DNA of 64,000 bases from Syntrophomonas wolfei subsp. methylbutyratica (GCF_001570625.1 NZ_BBQT01000001.1:62001-126000), one strand, 5' to 3'. Counted from the stretch's first letter, positions 16,320 to 25,463 are shown. The notes: generated from the sequence alone by a model not told the origin. Made by a program: numbers and translations.

Positions 16320-18256
16320 GGGCGCTCAGTATCGACATAGAAACGTACAGCACTGTAGACCTCGCCAAAAGCGGGGTCTATCGCTATGCGGAATCACCGG
16401 ATTTTGCAATCCTGCTCTTCGGCTATTCTGTTGATGGCGGCGAGGTTCGGGTGGTTGACCTCACGAGCGACGAAACAATTCCAACCGAAGTCGTTGATGC
16501 GCTTATGGATGAAGACGTGACAAAATGGGCTTTCAACGCCCAGTTTGAACGCATCTGCTTGTCAAAGTGGTTAGGTTTACCCGCAGGTCAATATCTTAAT
16601 CCAAAATCCTGGCGCTGCACGATGGTGTGGTCGGCATACATGGGGCTACCCCTTTCCCTGGAGGGAGCCGGTGCCGTTCTGGGCTTGGAAAAGCAGAAGC
16701 TGACGGAAGGCAAGGACCTTATCCGCTACTTTTGCCAACCATGCAAATCTACCGCCGCAAACGGTGGTCGCACTCGCAATCTGCCAACCGATGCTCCGGA
16801 TAAGTGGGCGTCATTCATAGCCTATAACCGTCGTGATGTGGAATCCGAGATGGCCATAAAAAAGAAGTTGGCAAAATTCCCCGTGCCGGAGGAAGTTTGG
16901 GAGGAATATCACCTCGACCAGGAGATCAACGACCGTGGTGTAGCACTGGATATGGCTCTTGTGCGTCAAGCCATTGATATGGATAAAAGTTCACGCTCCG
17001 AACTGACCCGTATGTTACGGGAACTGACCAAAGTCGAGAATCCAAATTCTGTGGTTCAGTTGAAGCAATGGCTTTCCGACCACGGCCTTGAAACCAATTC
17101 GCTTGGCAAGAAGGCTGTGGCAGAACTGCTGAAAACCGCACCGGAATCGCTCGGTAAGGTGCTGGAACTCAGGCAGTCACTGGCAAAGTCATCAATTAAG
17201 AAATATGTTGCAATGGAAAACGCCGTCTGCGCTGACGGCCGCGCTCGTGGGATGTTCCAGTTTTACGGGGCCAATCGAACCGGCAGATGGGCTGGCAGAT
17301 TAATACAATTACAAAATTTGCCCCAGAACCACATGCCCGACCTGGAACAGGCTCGAAACCTTGTGCGGTCTGGCAACCTCGCGGCTTTGGAAATGCTCTA
17401 CGAATCTGTACCAAATGTGCTGTCAGAACTCATCCGTACATCATTTATCCCAAAAAGCGGCTGTAAATTCATTGTGGCTGACTTCTCGGCAATTGAAGCA
17501 AGGGTCATCGCCTGGCTTGCAAGTGAAAAATGGCGGCAGGAAGTTTTTGAATCCGGCGGTGATATCTACTGTGCTTCCGCTTCCCAGATGTTCCATGTTC
17601 CTGTAGAAAAAAACGGTGTCAACAGCCACCTGCGACAAAAAGGTAAAATCGCCGAACTCGCTCTCGGATACGGCGGATCAGTCGGCGCTCTCAAAGCTAT
17701 GGGTGCAATTGAGATGGGGCTTGAAGAGGAAGAACTCCAACCACTTGTTTCCGCCTGGAGGTCGTCGAACCCCAATATTGTGCGACTTTGGTGGGATATC
17801 GACCGTGCCGCTATGACGGCGGTCAACGAGCGTTCCACCACAGCGACACATGGCATCCGCTTTTTCTATCAGAGCGGAATGCTCTTTATCATTCTTCCAT
17901 CCGGTAGGCGTCTTTCATATGTGAAACCGCGTATTGGAGAAAACCGATTTGGATCAGACTGCGTCACCTACGAAGGTGTCGGCGGCACAAAGAAATGGGA
18001 GCGGATCGATAGCTATGGCCCGAAGTTTGTGGAAAACATCGTCCAGGCAGTAAGCCGGGATATCCTCTGCTATGCCATGCAGAATCTTCGAGACTGCGCC
18101 ATCGTGATGCACGTCCACGATGAGATTGTTATCGAAGCTGATCACCGTATGTCCACTGAGGCTGTATGCAATCAAATGGGCCAAACCCCGCCCTGGGCAA
18201 AAGGCCTTTTATTGCGAGCGGACGGATATGAAACATATTTTTATAAAAAGGACTGA
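16316..18256 (+). CDS. Phage family-A DNA polymerase with 3'-5' exonuclease
   Basis: A 646-residue DNA polymerase I-like enzyme starting at GTG. The exonuclease domain has LSIDIETYS (residues 3-11), FNAQFERICL near 74 and YNRRDVESEM near 170. Polymerase motif A (VADFSAIEARVIAWLAS) is near 384, motif B (RQKGKIAELALGYGGS) near 440 and motif C (VMHVHDEIVIE) near 597. There is no 5'-3' exonuclease domain, as in phage replicative polymerases. With the VapE-type primase-helicase and DUF2815 protein it should form the phage's own replication machinery. A 4-base overlap couples it to the upstream gene. Confidence 0.95.
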   Translation: MRALSIDIETYSTVDLAKSGVYRYAESPDFAILLFGYSVDGGEVRVVDLTSDETIPTEVVDALMDEDVTKWAFNAQFERICLSKWLGLPAGQYLNPKSWRCTMVWSAYMGLPLSLEGAGAVLGLEKQKLTEGKDLIRYFCQPCKSTAANGGRTRNLPTDAPDKWASFIAYNRRDVESEMAIKKKLAKFPVPEEVWEEYHLDQEINDRGVALDMALVRQAIDMDKSSRSELTRMLRELTKVENPNSVVQLKQWLSDHGLETNSLGKKAVAELLKTAPESLGKVLELRQSLAKSSIKKYVAMENAVCADGRARGMFQFYGANRTGRWAGRLIQLQNLPQNHMPDLEQARNLVRSGNLAALEMLYESVPNVLSELIRTSFIPKSGCKFIVADFSAIEARVIAWLASEKWRQEVFESGGDIYCASASQMFHVPVEKNGVNSHLRQKGKIAELALGYGGSVGALKAMGAIEMGLEEEELQPLVSAWRSSNPNIVRLWWDIDRAAMTAVNERSTTATHGIRFFYQSGMLFIILPSGRRLSYVKPRIGENRFGSDCVTYEGVGGTKKWERIDSYGPKFVENIVQAVSRDILCYAMQNLRDCAIVMHVHDEIVIEADHRMSTEAVCNQMGQTPPWAKGLLLRADGYETYFYKKD

Positions 18257-18263
18257 TATAAAG

Positions 18264-18334
18264 TACTCAAAACCGTGCCTCCTGTCCTGTGGATGGTAGA
18301 GGGCAATGATGCCTTCAAGATGGGAGGTAAAAAC
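18264..18334 (+). promoter_or_regulatory. Repeated phage leader element, copy 2
   Basis: TACTCAA at 18264-18270, core TGTCCTGTGGAT at 18283-18294, again 19 bases apart, with the next ATG 52 bases after the core start. The ribosome binding site GGGAGG (18322-18327) can pair locally with CCTTC (18312-18316) or with the upstream CCTCC (18278-18282), so two mutually exclusive foldings are possible. It lies right after the DNA polymerase stop and heads the zinc-ribbon and BRO genes. Confidence 0.7.
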
Positions 18335-18544
18335 ATGTTTTATGTAAGAGAAAAGATCAGCGACGCGGTTGAGGTAATTGTGGAAATCCACGATGACAAT
18401 GTGTTCTGTACCTGCCCCGGCTGTGGGTGTGAGGTAGAAATTAACCTAGCAGAATTATTCAGCGATGACGAGGGTGACCTGTATGGCACAACGGTTTACT
18501 GCCAGAAATGCAGCGGGTCAAGATTGGAGGGTCGCTATGAATAA
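18335..18544 (+). CDS. Small zinc-ribbon phage protein
   Basis: A 69-residue protein started at 18335, immediately after the leader element. It has CTCPGCGCE and, about 30 residues later, CQKCSG: a four-cysteine zinc ribbon. Between them is an acidic stretch. No DNA-binding helix is obvious. It overlaps the BRO gene start by 8 bases, so the two are translated together. Function unknown; zinc ribbons of this size often mediate contacts with polymerase or nucleic acid. Confidence 0.75.
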   Translation: MFYVREKISDAVEVIVEIHDDNVFCTCPGCGCEVEINLAELFSDDEGDLYGTTVYCQKCSGSRLEGRYE

Positions 18545-19232
18545 CCAAATACAGATTTTCAACAACAGTGAATTCGGCTCATTAAGTGTGTTAATGATTA
18601 ATGACAAGGCCTATTTCCCAGCAACGGAATGCGCCACCATTTTGGGGTATGCCAAACCACATAATGCAATAGCGATGCATTGTAGGTACTCCCTAAAACA
18701 GGGAGTACCCCATCCGCAAAATCCAAATAAAACGATTGAAAAAACTTTCATACCCGAAGGCGACCTTTACCGTCTCATTATCCGCTCTAACCTTCCCGGT
18801 GCCATTCGTTTTGAACGCTGGGTGTTTGACGAAGTTCTCCCCTCTATCCGCAAGCATGGCACATATATGACGGAGACAACCATTGATAAAATACTTGCCG
18901 ATCCTGACTTCGGCATTCGGCTTTTAACACAGCTTAAAGAGGAACAGATGAAAAATGCCAAATTGGCTGCCCAAAATGAGGAATTAGCTATAAGGCTCAA
19001 TGAATCCGAGAAATTTTGGACAATTATGAAATTCAACCAGCACTTCAATATGGGATGGGACATGAAAACTTGCCAGCGTAACGGTCGGGCAGCATCAGCA
19101 TATTCACGCCAGCACGGTTATGAAATTCAAAAGTGCCAAACGAATGATGACCGTTTTAAGTTCACCAACAGTTATGCCTATGAAGTGTTGGAAACCCTGT
19201 TCCTTCCCCAAAAGTGTGAGGTGACGCTATGA
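18537..19232 (+). CDS. BRO-family phage antirepressor
   Basis: A 231-residue protein with an N-terminal BRO domain (residues about 8-105: FNNSEFGSLSVLMINDKAYF, ATECATILGYAKPHNAI, the typical SLKQGVPHPQ and RWVFDEVLPSIRKHGTY pattern). The C-terminal part is a coiled stretch followed by an antirepressor-like module (MGWDMKTCQRNGRAASAYS). BRO antirepressors bind DNA or inactivate phage repressors during induction. No repressor gene is visible in the window, so its target is unknown. The start at 18537 has a GGAGGG site. It overlaps the next gene by 4 bases. Confidence 0.9.
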   Translation: MNNQIQIFNNSEFGSLSVLMINDKAYFPATECATILGYAKPHNAIAMHCRYSLKQGVPHPQNPNKTIEKTFIPEGDLYRLIIRSNLPGAIRFERWVFDEVLPSIRKHGTYMTETTIDKILADPDFGIRLLTQLKEEQMKNAKLAAQNEELAIRLNESEKFWTIMKFNQHFNMGWDMKTCQRNGRAASAYSRQHGYEIQKCQTNDDRFKFTNSYAYEVLETLFLPQKCEVTL

Positions 19233-19654
19233 GCACCGACAAATACAACTTAGAAGGCTACTATGACCCCACCGCCTATGAAGCTTTAACATCTATAGAG
19301 CAAGAGGAAAAAGCCGCTAAAGCTTTTCGGCCCCTTGTATATATCTGTTCCCCCTACTCCGGGGATATCGGAAACAACATCAAGTCTGCCAGGCGATATA
19401 GCCGGTTTGCGGTTGATATGGGATATATCCCTATCACACCGCACCTGCTATATCCTCAGTTTTTAGATGACAATAACCTGTCAGAACGCAGCCTAGGATT
19501 ATTCTTTGGCAATGTACTCATGGCAAAATGCGCTGAAGTCTGGGTGTTTGGCACTTATATCTCCTCCGGCATGAAGGCAGAGATTGAGAGAGCCAAGCGA
19601 AAGAAATACACTATTAGATATTTTTCTGAGGACTGCAGGGAGGTTTCAGGATGA
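19229..19654 (+). CDS. DUF4406/DUF7768-like nucleoside-deoxyribosyltransferase-fold protein
   Basis: A 141-residue protein of the family with the pattern YICSPYSGDI, a central PHLLYPQFLDD and EVWVFGTYISSGMKAEIERA, which matches the nucleoside 2-deoxyribosyltransferase-like fold (DUF4406/DUF7768). Members are common in Firmicute phage early operons; some may act on nucleotides or their derivatives. The first 35 residues are an acidic, probably flexible extension. It is tightly linked to the genes on both sides by 4-base overlaps. Substrate unknown. Confidence 0.82.
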   Translation: MSTDKYNLEGYYDPTAYEALTSIEQEEKAAKAFRPLVYICSPYSGDIGNNIKSARRYSRFAVDMGYIPITPHLLYPQFLDDNNLSERSLGLFFGNVLMAKCAEVWVFGTYISSGMKAEIERAKRKKYTIRYFSEDCREVSG

Positions 19655-22038
19655 AGATTTCTTATGGCAATAGTCGCATGGATAAGAAGTGGAAAAACAG
19701 CGACATATCCTGGGAGGATTTCTGCATGCGAGTCAGTTCCACCGTCCGCACGACGGAAACCGTGGAGGAATACCGCAAACTGAAAAAAGGTCAGCAGGAT
19801 GCTATCAAGGATGTAGGCGGTTATGTAGCCGGTCATTTGCGCGAAGGTAGGCGCAAAAAGGGCTTTGTACTCTGCCGCTCCATGATTCTTTTAGATATGG
19901 ACTACGGAACGCCGGGCATTTGGGATGCAGTCATTATGAAGTACAGTTTCAAGTGCTGTGCCTACTCCACCCATAAGCATACTCCTGAAAAGCCTCGTAT
20001 CCGCCTTGCCATCCCACTTTCCCGCGATGTTAGCGAAGCGGAATATCCTGCGGTAGCCCGGGTGGTAGCAAAGGACATTGGAATAGACCTGTTCGACGAT
20101 ACAACCTATGAAGCCCACCGGCTCATGTACTGGCCGTCTACTTCGATGAACGGTGAATTCTGGTTTCAGAAAAAAGATGGCAGCAATCTTGACCCGGATA
20201 TATATCTTGCACGCTATGACGATTGGCAGGACGAGTCCACATGGCCGCGCTCCAGCCGCCAATCCGAGGTGGCGCGAAGTGGTGTCGCCGAAGCCGGTAA
20301 TCCGCTTACCAAGCCGGGTATCATCGGTGCGTTCAACCGTGCCTATACTGTTGAAGACGCAATCGACACCTTCCTCTCCGATGTATATGAGCCATCCGCT
20401 ATGAACGGCAGATACGACTATATACCTGCTGACAGCAGCGCGGGCGTGGTTATCTATGATAGCGCGTTCGCCTATAGCCATCATGCCACCGACCCCGTCT
20501 GCGGAAAACTGTTAAATGCGTTTGACCTGGTACGGCTCCATAAATTTCGAAGCCTTGACGATAAGTCCGCAGAAGATACCCCGGTAAATAAGCTACCGTC
20601 CTATAAGGCAATGTCGGAGCTTGCTGTAAATGACGAGCGTGTAAAACTGCTATTGGCAGAAGAACGCCGGACACAGGCTTCGGCTGAATTTGCCGTGGTA
20701 GATACGGACTGGGAGAAAAAACTGGAGTATGAGCCACGCTCTACCGTGCTTAAAAACTCCCTTGGCAACCTGCTGCTCATCCTAAAAAACGACCCCAAGC
20801 TGCAAGGCATCCGGTATAACCGGCTTGCCAATCAAATATATGGTGATGACGCTCTGCCGTGGGAACGTCCGTATCAGCCATGGCGGGATGCGGATATGGC
20901 GCAGCTGGTTGCTTATGTGGATAAAACCTACGGCACGTTTTCTTCCCGCAACTATGAGCTTGCGCTTACCAAGGTGGCAGATGACCGCGCCTACCATCCT
21001 ATTCGTGATTACCTGGACAACCTGCCCGAATGGGATGGCGTCAATCGTGTGGAAACCTTGCTGGTTAAATATTTTGGCGCGGAGGATTCGGAGTATACCA
21101 GAATGGTCACCCGTAAAACCCTCGCGGCGGCGGTGGCCCGTATCTATCAGCCAGGCATCAAGTTTGACTCCATGCTGGTGCTGAACGGACGGACCGACCT
21201 CGGTAAATCCACTTTCTTTGCCCGGCTGGCCGGAGAATGGTTTTCCGATAGCCTAAACTTTACCGATATGGGCAAAGGCAAAGATGCTGCAGAGAAGATT
21301 CAGGGTGTTTGGATTGTAGAAATTCCTGAATTAGCGGGTCTATCGAAAATGGACGTCAACAACATCAAGGGCTTTCTCTCCCGACAAGACGACCAGTACC
21401 GCCCCTCCTATGGGCGGACAGTCGAAAGCCATCCGCGCCAATGTATTATCGTCGGCTCTACGAATGCGGAAAACGCAGGATTCCTGCGTGATACCACCGG
21501 CAATCGCCGTTTCTGGGTGGTGCGTGTCTGGGGCGGCAGTAATAAAGGTTGGGATTTGCCCGAAACTGATGTGCCGCAGATCTGGGCTGAAGCAAAGCAC
21601 TACTGGATGCAAGGAGAAAAACTCTATCTTGAAGGAAAGGTCGCCCAGCAAGCAAAAGCGGAACAGACGGCAGCGCTGGAAACTGATGAGCGCGAAGGCG
21701 TGGTGCGCGAATACCTCGATATGCTCCTGCCGGAAGGCTGGTATGATATGGATTTGTACAGCCGGAAACATTACTTTTCCTCGGACGACCCATTGCGGCC
21801 GGAAGGCAAGATTCAGCGCGAGTACGTCAGCAATATGGAAATCTGGTGTGAATGCTTCGGCAACGACCGGGGTAAATTTGAGCGCCAGGCTGACAGTTAC
21901 AAAATCAAGCTAATCATGCAAAAGATCGGCGGCTGGGTGTACTCCGGCCAGAAAAAGAAAATCAAGGGTTATGGCGCTCAATATGTATGGGTGCGAACCA
22001 TTGATGGAACCGAAAATCTTAATCATGGAACCTCTTAG
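19651..22038 (+). CDS. VapE-type primase-helicase of the phage replication module
   Basis: A 795-residue protein with two parts. Residues 50-160 resemble a primase-like fold (RSMILLDMDYGTPGIW, KPRIRLAIPLSRDVSE), and residues 440-720 form the virulence-associated E P-loop ATPase (Walker A GRTDLGKSTFF near 512; VWIVEIPELAGLSKMDVNNI; GSTNAENAGFLRDTTGNRR as sensor and arginine-finger region). Despite the old name, VapE-like proteins are replication primase-helicases in phages and satellites, not known toxins. It probably opens the origin and primes synthesis for the adjacent polymerase. The last codons overlap a repeat-rich candidate origin. Confidence 0.92.
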   Translation: MKISYGNSRMDKKWKNSDISWEDFCMRVSSTVRTTETVEEYRKLKKGQQDAIKDVGGYVAGHLREGRRKKGFVLCRSMILLDMDYGTPGIWDAVIMKYSFKCCAYSTHKHTPEKPRIRLAIPLSRDVSEAEYPAVARVVAKDIGIDLFDDTTYEAHRLMYWPSTSMNGEFWFQKKDGSNLDPDIYLARYDDWQDESTWPRSSRQSEVARSGVAEAGNPLTKPGIIGAFNRAYTVEDAIDTFLSDVYEPSAMNGRYDYIPADSSAGVVIYDSAFAYSHHATDPVCGKLLNAFDLVRLHKFRSLDDKSAEDTPVNKLPSYKAMSELAVNDERVKLLLAEERRTQASAEFAVVDTDWEKKLEYEPRSTVLKNSLGNLLLILKNDPKLQGIRYNRLANQIYGDDALPWERPYQPWRDADMAQLVAYVDKTYGTFSSRNYELALTKVADDRAYHPIRDYLDNLPEWDGVNRVETLLVKYFGAEDSEYTRMVTRKTLAAAVARIYQPGIKFDSMLVLNGRTDLGKSTFFARLAGEWFSDSLNFTDMGKGKDAAEKIQGVWIVEIPELAGLSKMDVNNIKGFLSRQDDQYRPSYGRTVESHPRQCIIVGSTNAENAGFLRDTTGNRRFWVVRVWGGSNKGWDLPETDVPQIWAEAKHYWMQGEKLYLEGKVAQQAKAEQTAALETDEREGVVREYLDMLLPEGWYDMDLYSRKHYFSSDDPLRPEGKIQREYVSNMEIWCECFGNDRGKFERQADSYKIKLIMQKIGGWVYSGQKKKIKGYGAQYVWVRTIDGTENLNHGTS

Positions 22039-22184
22039 AACCTTGAAATATCAACACTTTTTCCAAGGGTTCCATGGTTCCAAAATATATAAATATTTTT
22101 GTATATAGAGAAAGGGTATCGTGTTTACCTCATATACGCGCGTATAGGTTATATGGAATTCTTGGAACTTTGGAACCTTGGAAC
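22027..22184. repeat. Inverted iteron-like repeats, candidate phage replication origin
   Basis: Three tandem 8-mers TTGGAACN start at 22162, 22170 and 22178. On the other side, inverted copies (TTCCAAGG at 22061, GTTCCATG at 22069, GGTTCCAA at 22076) face them. The roughly 70 bases between are AT-rich (AAATATATAAATATTTTTG) and contain the perfect 14-bp palindrome TATACGCGCGTATA at 22133-22146. Iterons flanking an AT-rich unwinding zone next to a primase-helicase gene fit a replication origin. An RNA-level role is the alternative. Confidence 0.5.
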
Positions 22185-22201
22185 TGGCAGAAAGGACTTG
22201 T

Positions 22202-22483
22202 ATGAGAGAAAAAACCATAGAAATAAAACTCACAAACACAGTCAAATCGATGGGCGGCGTCGCCCTGAAGCTTATCTCACCAGGTTTTGATGGTGTGCCT
22301 GACCGCTTAGTACTTCTACCCCATGGCAAGCTTGCCTTCGTAGAACTTAAAGCACCAGGGAAACGACTTCGTCCTTTGCAGGAAAAGCGAAAAAGGCAAC
22401 TTGAGGCGTTAGGGTATTTAGTATTCTGCATTGACGGTGCCGAGCAGATTGGAGAGATGATTGATGAAATATTGTCCTCATGA
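22202..22483 (+). CDS. VRR-NUC domain nuclease
   Basis: A 93-residue stand-alone VRR-NUC domain (PD-(D/E)xK superfamily): GVALKLISPGFDGVPDRLVL holds the catalytic-type D, and FVELKAPGKRLRPLQ the ExK element. Free-standing VRR-NUC proteins are common beside SNF2-like helicases in phages and can act as structure-specific nucleases on replication or recombination intermediates. The start at 22202 follows an AAAGGA site. It overlaps the downstream helicase gene by 20 bases. Confidence 0.9.
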   Translation: MREKTIEIKLTNTVKSMGGVALKLISPGFDGVPDRLVLLPHGKLAFVELKAPGKRLRPLQEKRKRQLEALGYLVFCIDGAEQIGEMIDEILSS

Positions 22484-23819
22484 CTACCAAACATATGCAA
22501 CCAATTTCATACTGCAGCATCCTATTTCGGCGGTATTTCTGGATATGGGGCTTGGCAAGAGCGTAATTACGCTGACTGCCATTTTTGACCTTGTGCTAGA
22601 CAGTTTTCTCATCCGCAAGGTACTCGTTATCGCCCCCCTCAGAGTGGCACGAGATACTTGGCCTTTTGAAATCGAAAAGTGGGATCACCTGAAAGGCATG
22701 ACCTACTCAGTGGCCATTGGCACTGAACAGGAACGCAAGTTTGCACTGATGCGAAACGTTGATGTGTATATTATCAACCGGGAAAACGTGGACTGGCTGG
22801 TTAATAAGAGCGGCCTTCCCTTCGATTTCGACATGGTAGTGGTTGACGAACTTTCCTCCTTCAAGGCATATAGTTCAAAGCGATTCAAGGCACTTCGCCG
22901 TGTCCGCCCGAAGGTAAAACGCATCGTTGGGTTAACAGGCACACCATCCGGTAACGGTCTCATGGATTTATGGGCGGAAATCGGCATTCTTGACATGGGT
23001 CAGCGGCTCGGTCGCTTCATCACCCATTACCGTAACAAATTCTTTACCCCGGAAAAGCGCAATCAGCTTGTGGTGTTTAGCTATAAACCGCTACCCGGAG
23101 CAGAGGATGAGATTTACCGCCTGATTTCTGACATCACCATCAGTATGAAAAACACTGATTATATAAAGTTGCCGGGACTAGTGATGAACGAGATTTCTGT
23201 TTGGCTGCCGGAGAAAGAGCAAAAAGCCTATGACACCATAAAGCGGGATCTGATTCTTTCACTGGAAGGGCGGGATATTGACGCTGCTAATGCCGCTGCG
23301 CTGTCAGGTAAACTGCTGCAGATGGCAAACGGAGCGGTCTATGATGAGAACGGCGGTGTAGCACACTTACATGATCGCAAGCTGGACGCATTAGAGGATA
23401 TTATCGAAGCCGCCAACGGCAAACCGGTACTGGTGGCTTATTGGTTTAAGCACGATCTTGAACGGATACTTTATCGTTTCCCCGCTGTGAAGCTGGACAG
23501 CGCAGCTTCCATCAGGCGCTGGAATGATGGAAAAATACCACTGGCTGTGATTCATCCGGCATCGGCCGGACATGGATTGAATTTGCAAGCGGGCGGTTCC
23601 ACCCTGGTGTGGTTCGGGCTTACCTGGAGCCTTGAACTCTACCAGCAGACCAACGCCAGGCTGTGGCGGCAAGGGCAAAAGGATACGGTGGTTATTCACC
23701 ATATCATTACCAAGGGCACCATTGATGAAGATGTGATACGCGCCTTAAAAAGAAAGGACAAAGTCCAGACCGCTCTAATTGACGCGGTCAAGGCAAATTT
23801 AAAGGAGGCGGTCATATGA
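22464..23819 (+). CDS. SNF2-like DEAD/DEAH helicase of the phage
   Basis: A 451-residue SF2 helicase: Walker A AVFLDMGLGKSVITL near residue 28, DMVVVDELSSFK (motif II) near 125, GLTGTPSGNGLMDLW (motif III) near 155, and motifs V and VI in HPASAGHGLNLQ and QQTNARLWRQGQKD. It pairs with the VRR-NUC gene upstream (overlapping frames), a conserved couple in Firmicute phages. Probably remodels forks or recombination intermediates. The start at 22464 has a GGAGAG site. Its end overlaps the next gene (ATATGA). Confidence 0.92.
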   Translation: MKYCPHDYQTYATNFILQHPISAVFLDMGLGKSVITLTAIFDLVLDSFLIRKVLVIAPLRVARDTWPFEIEKWDHLKGMTYSVAIGTEQERKFALMRNVDVYIINRENVDWLVNKSGLPFDFDMVVVDELSSFKAYSSKRFKALRRVRPKVKRIVGLTGTPSGNGLMDLWAEIGILDMGQRLGRFITHYRNKFFTPEKRNQLVVFSYKPLPGAEDEIYRLISDITISMKNTDYIKLPGLVMNEISVWLPEKEQKAYDTIKRDLILSLEGRDIDAANAAALSGKLLQMANGAVYDENGGVAHLHDRKLDALEDIIEAANGKPVLVAYWFKHDLERILYRFPAVKLDSAASIRRWNDGKIPLAVIHPASAGHGLNLQAGGSTLVWFGLTWSLELYQQTNARLWRQGQKDTVVIHHIITKGTIDEDVIRALKRKDKVQTALIDAVKANLKEAVI

Positions 23820-24265
23820 TTGCGCTGAAATACATCAATAAGAACGCGGCGACGATTGCCGCCATACGCGACTATAACAATATGCGTTTTATCATCAACA
23901 ACACTCCGGAGGAAATAAAGAGTGTGTACGAAAAAATGATTGCGCCCCGAACCCCCAAGCTATCAAGGATGCCTTCAGCAAGGAATCCGCAAGCCGGAGC
24001 CGACAAACTGGCGGCGCAGATTGACAAGCTGGATATCCTGCGGGAGCGCTACAGCCAGGCTATAGAGTATATGGCGTGGTTTGAACCTGCCTGGTCAAGC
24101 CTGACTGATACCGAGCAGCACATCCTTTCTGAATTTTACATGGGTGACAATCAGAAGTCCGGTGCAACCTACCGACTGATGAGTGAACTCAGCTACAGCG
24201 AAAGCCATATCGAGCGTCTGAGGAGCAACGCGCTGAATCACCTGCGCAGTATGTTGTTCGGATAA
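23816..24265 (+). CDS. ArpU/DUF1492-like late-gene transcription regulator
   Basis: A 149-residue protein with an AAGGAGG site. The C-terminal 60 residues are sigma region 4-like (LTDTEQHILSEFYMGDN, SELSYSESHIERLRSNALNH), the layout of DUF1492/ArpU-type regulators that switch on late genes. It is the last gene of the early block, directly before the packaging genes, exactly where such regulators lie. The 125 bases after it contain a TATAAT element (24306-24311) without a good sigma-A -35 box, a plausible activated late promoter. The target is inferred. Confidence 0.85.
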   Translation: MIALKYINKNAATIAAIRDYNNMRFIINNTPEEIKSVYEKMIAPRTPKLSRMPSARNPQAGADKLAAQIDKLDILRERYSQAIEYMAWFEPAWSSLTDTEQHILSEFYMGDNQKSGATYRLMSELSYSESHIERLRSNALNHLRSMLFG

Positions 24266-24335
24266 AGATGAGGGAATTCTGAGGGAGTGTTTGCTTTAGG
24301 TCTCTGTATAATAATAGTATCGAAGCTGTATCAAT

Positions 24336-24365
24336 AGCCTTCGCGGGACACTGCGGAGGCTTTTA
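24336..24365 (+). terminator. Hairpin with T-run before packaging genes
   Basis: AGCCTTCGC (24336-24344) pairs over 9 bp with GCGGAGGCT (24353-24361) with an 8-base loop, followed by a short TTTT. It sits between the putative late promoter region and the HNH gene, and is one of several such hairpins upstream of late genes. Confidence 0.5.
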
Positions 24366-24390
24366 TATGCCTTTAACGAGGTGAATTTTA

Positions 24391-24747
24391 ATGCCCTTTA
24401 AACCCAAACGGCCGTGTTCTTACCCTGGCTGTCCAAAGCTGACACACGACAGGTTTTGCGAAGAACATCAAAAGCTGACCGACAAACAATATGAAAAGTA
24501 CCAGCGTGACCCGATCGTGAAGAAACGCTACAACAGGACTTGGAAACGAATCCGCGACCGGTACATTGCCGCACACCCTCTCTGCGAGAAGTGCGCAAGT
24601 CTTGGACGGGTCACCCCGGCCCAGGAGGTACACCACATCAAGCCGCTGTCCCAGGGAGGCACCAATGATGTGGATAACCTCATGAGTTTGTGTACATCCT
24701 GCCACTCCGAGATCACTGCCCGCGAAGGCGGTCGTTGGAGGAAATGA
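24391..24747 (+). CDS. HNH endonuclease of the packaging module
   Basis: A 118-residue HNH nuclease. The N-terminus has CSYPGCPKLTHDRFCEEH (a zinc-binding CXXXXC..CXXH type site); the HNH core is PLCEKCASLGRVTPAQEVHH through NLMSLCTSCHSEIT, with the two CXXC zinc pairs. HNH proteins encoded before terS and terL are needed with the terminase for DNA packaging in many HK97-like phages. The neighbouring small and large terminase genes support this. Confidence 0.93.
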   Translation: MPFKPKRPCSYPGCPKLTHDRFCEEHQKLTDKQYEKYQRDPIVKKRYNRTWKRIRDRYIAAHPLCEKCASLGRVTPAQEVHHIKPLSQGGTNDVDNLMSLCTSCHSEITAREGGRWRK

Positions 24748-24878
24748 GTATCATGTCTCCCCCAGGGGGATCTAAATCTCTACAACCCTACCCTGGAGAA
24801 CGGGCGGCCCCCTTCGCGCGTAAAAATCACGGTTCAAACGGGGGATTAAACCCGGCCACAGCAAGGAGGTGAAGGCTT

Positions 24879-25457
24879 GTGGCAAAAGACGGAACCAATA
24901 GGGGCGGCCGTCGGGTTCGCGCCGGTGACAAGCCGCAGCCCCTGGCTGACAAAATCTCGGCCGGAAAGGCCGCAAAAGTTTTAGCAGCCCCGGACCTGCA
25001 TCCCGAGTCGATGCTTGAAGCGAGCGACCTTGACGATGCGGCCGATTTATACGGAGAAGATATGCCAACGCCCAGCGATTACCTCAGCGCGAGACAGAAA
25101 GACGGTAAGCCGCTGGGCGCTGACGTTCTGTTCAAAGAAACCTGGAAATGGCTTAAAGAGCGTGGGTGTGAGAAATTCGTTAACCCAAGATTGATTGAAG
25201 CCTATGCCCAGGCTTTCACTCGCTACATCCAGTGTGAGGAAGCCATCAGCACCTATGGGCTTTTGGGCAAACACCCGACCACGGGCGGCGCTATAGCCAG
25301 CCCCTTCGTACAGATGAGCCAATCCTTTCAGAAGCAGGCCAACCTCATCTGGTACGAGATTTTTGACATTGTTAAACAGAATTGCACTACAGCCTTCGTC
25401 GGCAACCCGCAGGACGATATTATGGAAGCCCTGCTATCAGGCAGGAAAGGACGGTAG
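24879..25457 (+). CDS. terS: P27-family small terminase subunit
   Basis: A 192-residue P27-type TerS starting at GTG after GGAGG. Residues 1-60 are a basic, flexible region; the core (LFKETWKWLKERGCEKFVNP ... YAQAFTRYIQCEEAIS ... SPFVQMSQSFQKQANLIWYE) is the family's all-alpha domain. TerS binds phage DNA and hands it to the large subunit for cutting and packaging. Here the large subunit is not adjacent: a methyltransferase and three small genes lie between. The 130 bases before this gene hold a small perfect hairpin (TCCCCCAGGGGGA near 24757) and no gene. Confidence 0.9.
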   Translation: MAKDGTNRGGRRVRAGDKPQPLADKISAGKAAKVLAAPDLHPESMLEASDLDDAADLYGEDMPTPSDYLSARQKDGKPLGADVLFKETWKWLKERGCEKFVNPRLIEAYAQAFTRYIQCEEAISTYGLLGKHPTTGGAIASPFVQMSQSFQKQANLIWYEIFDIVKQNCTTAFVGNPQDDIMEALLSGRKGR

Positions 25458-25463
25458 GTATGG

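Noticed and set aside
19891-20484. 197-codon reverse open frame within the primase-helicase gene
   Set aside because: No ribosome binding site or family resemblance; overlaps a real gene along its whole length.
19651-22038. VapE-like gene as a virulence or toxin gene
   Set aside because: The domain is a replication primase-helicase; the name is historical.
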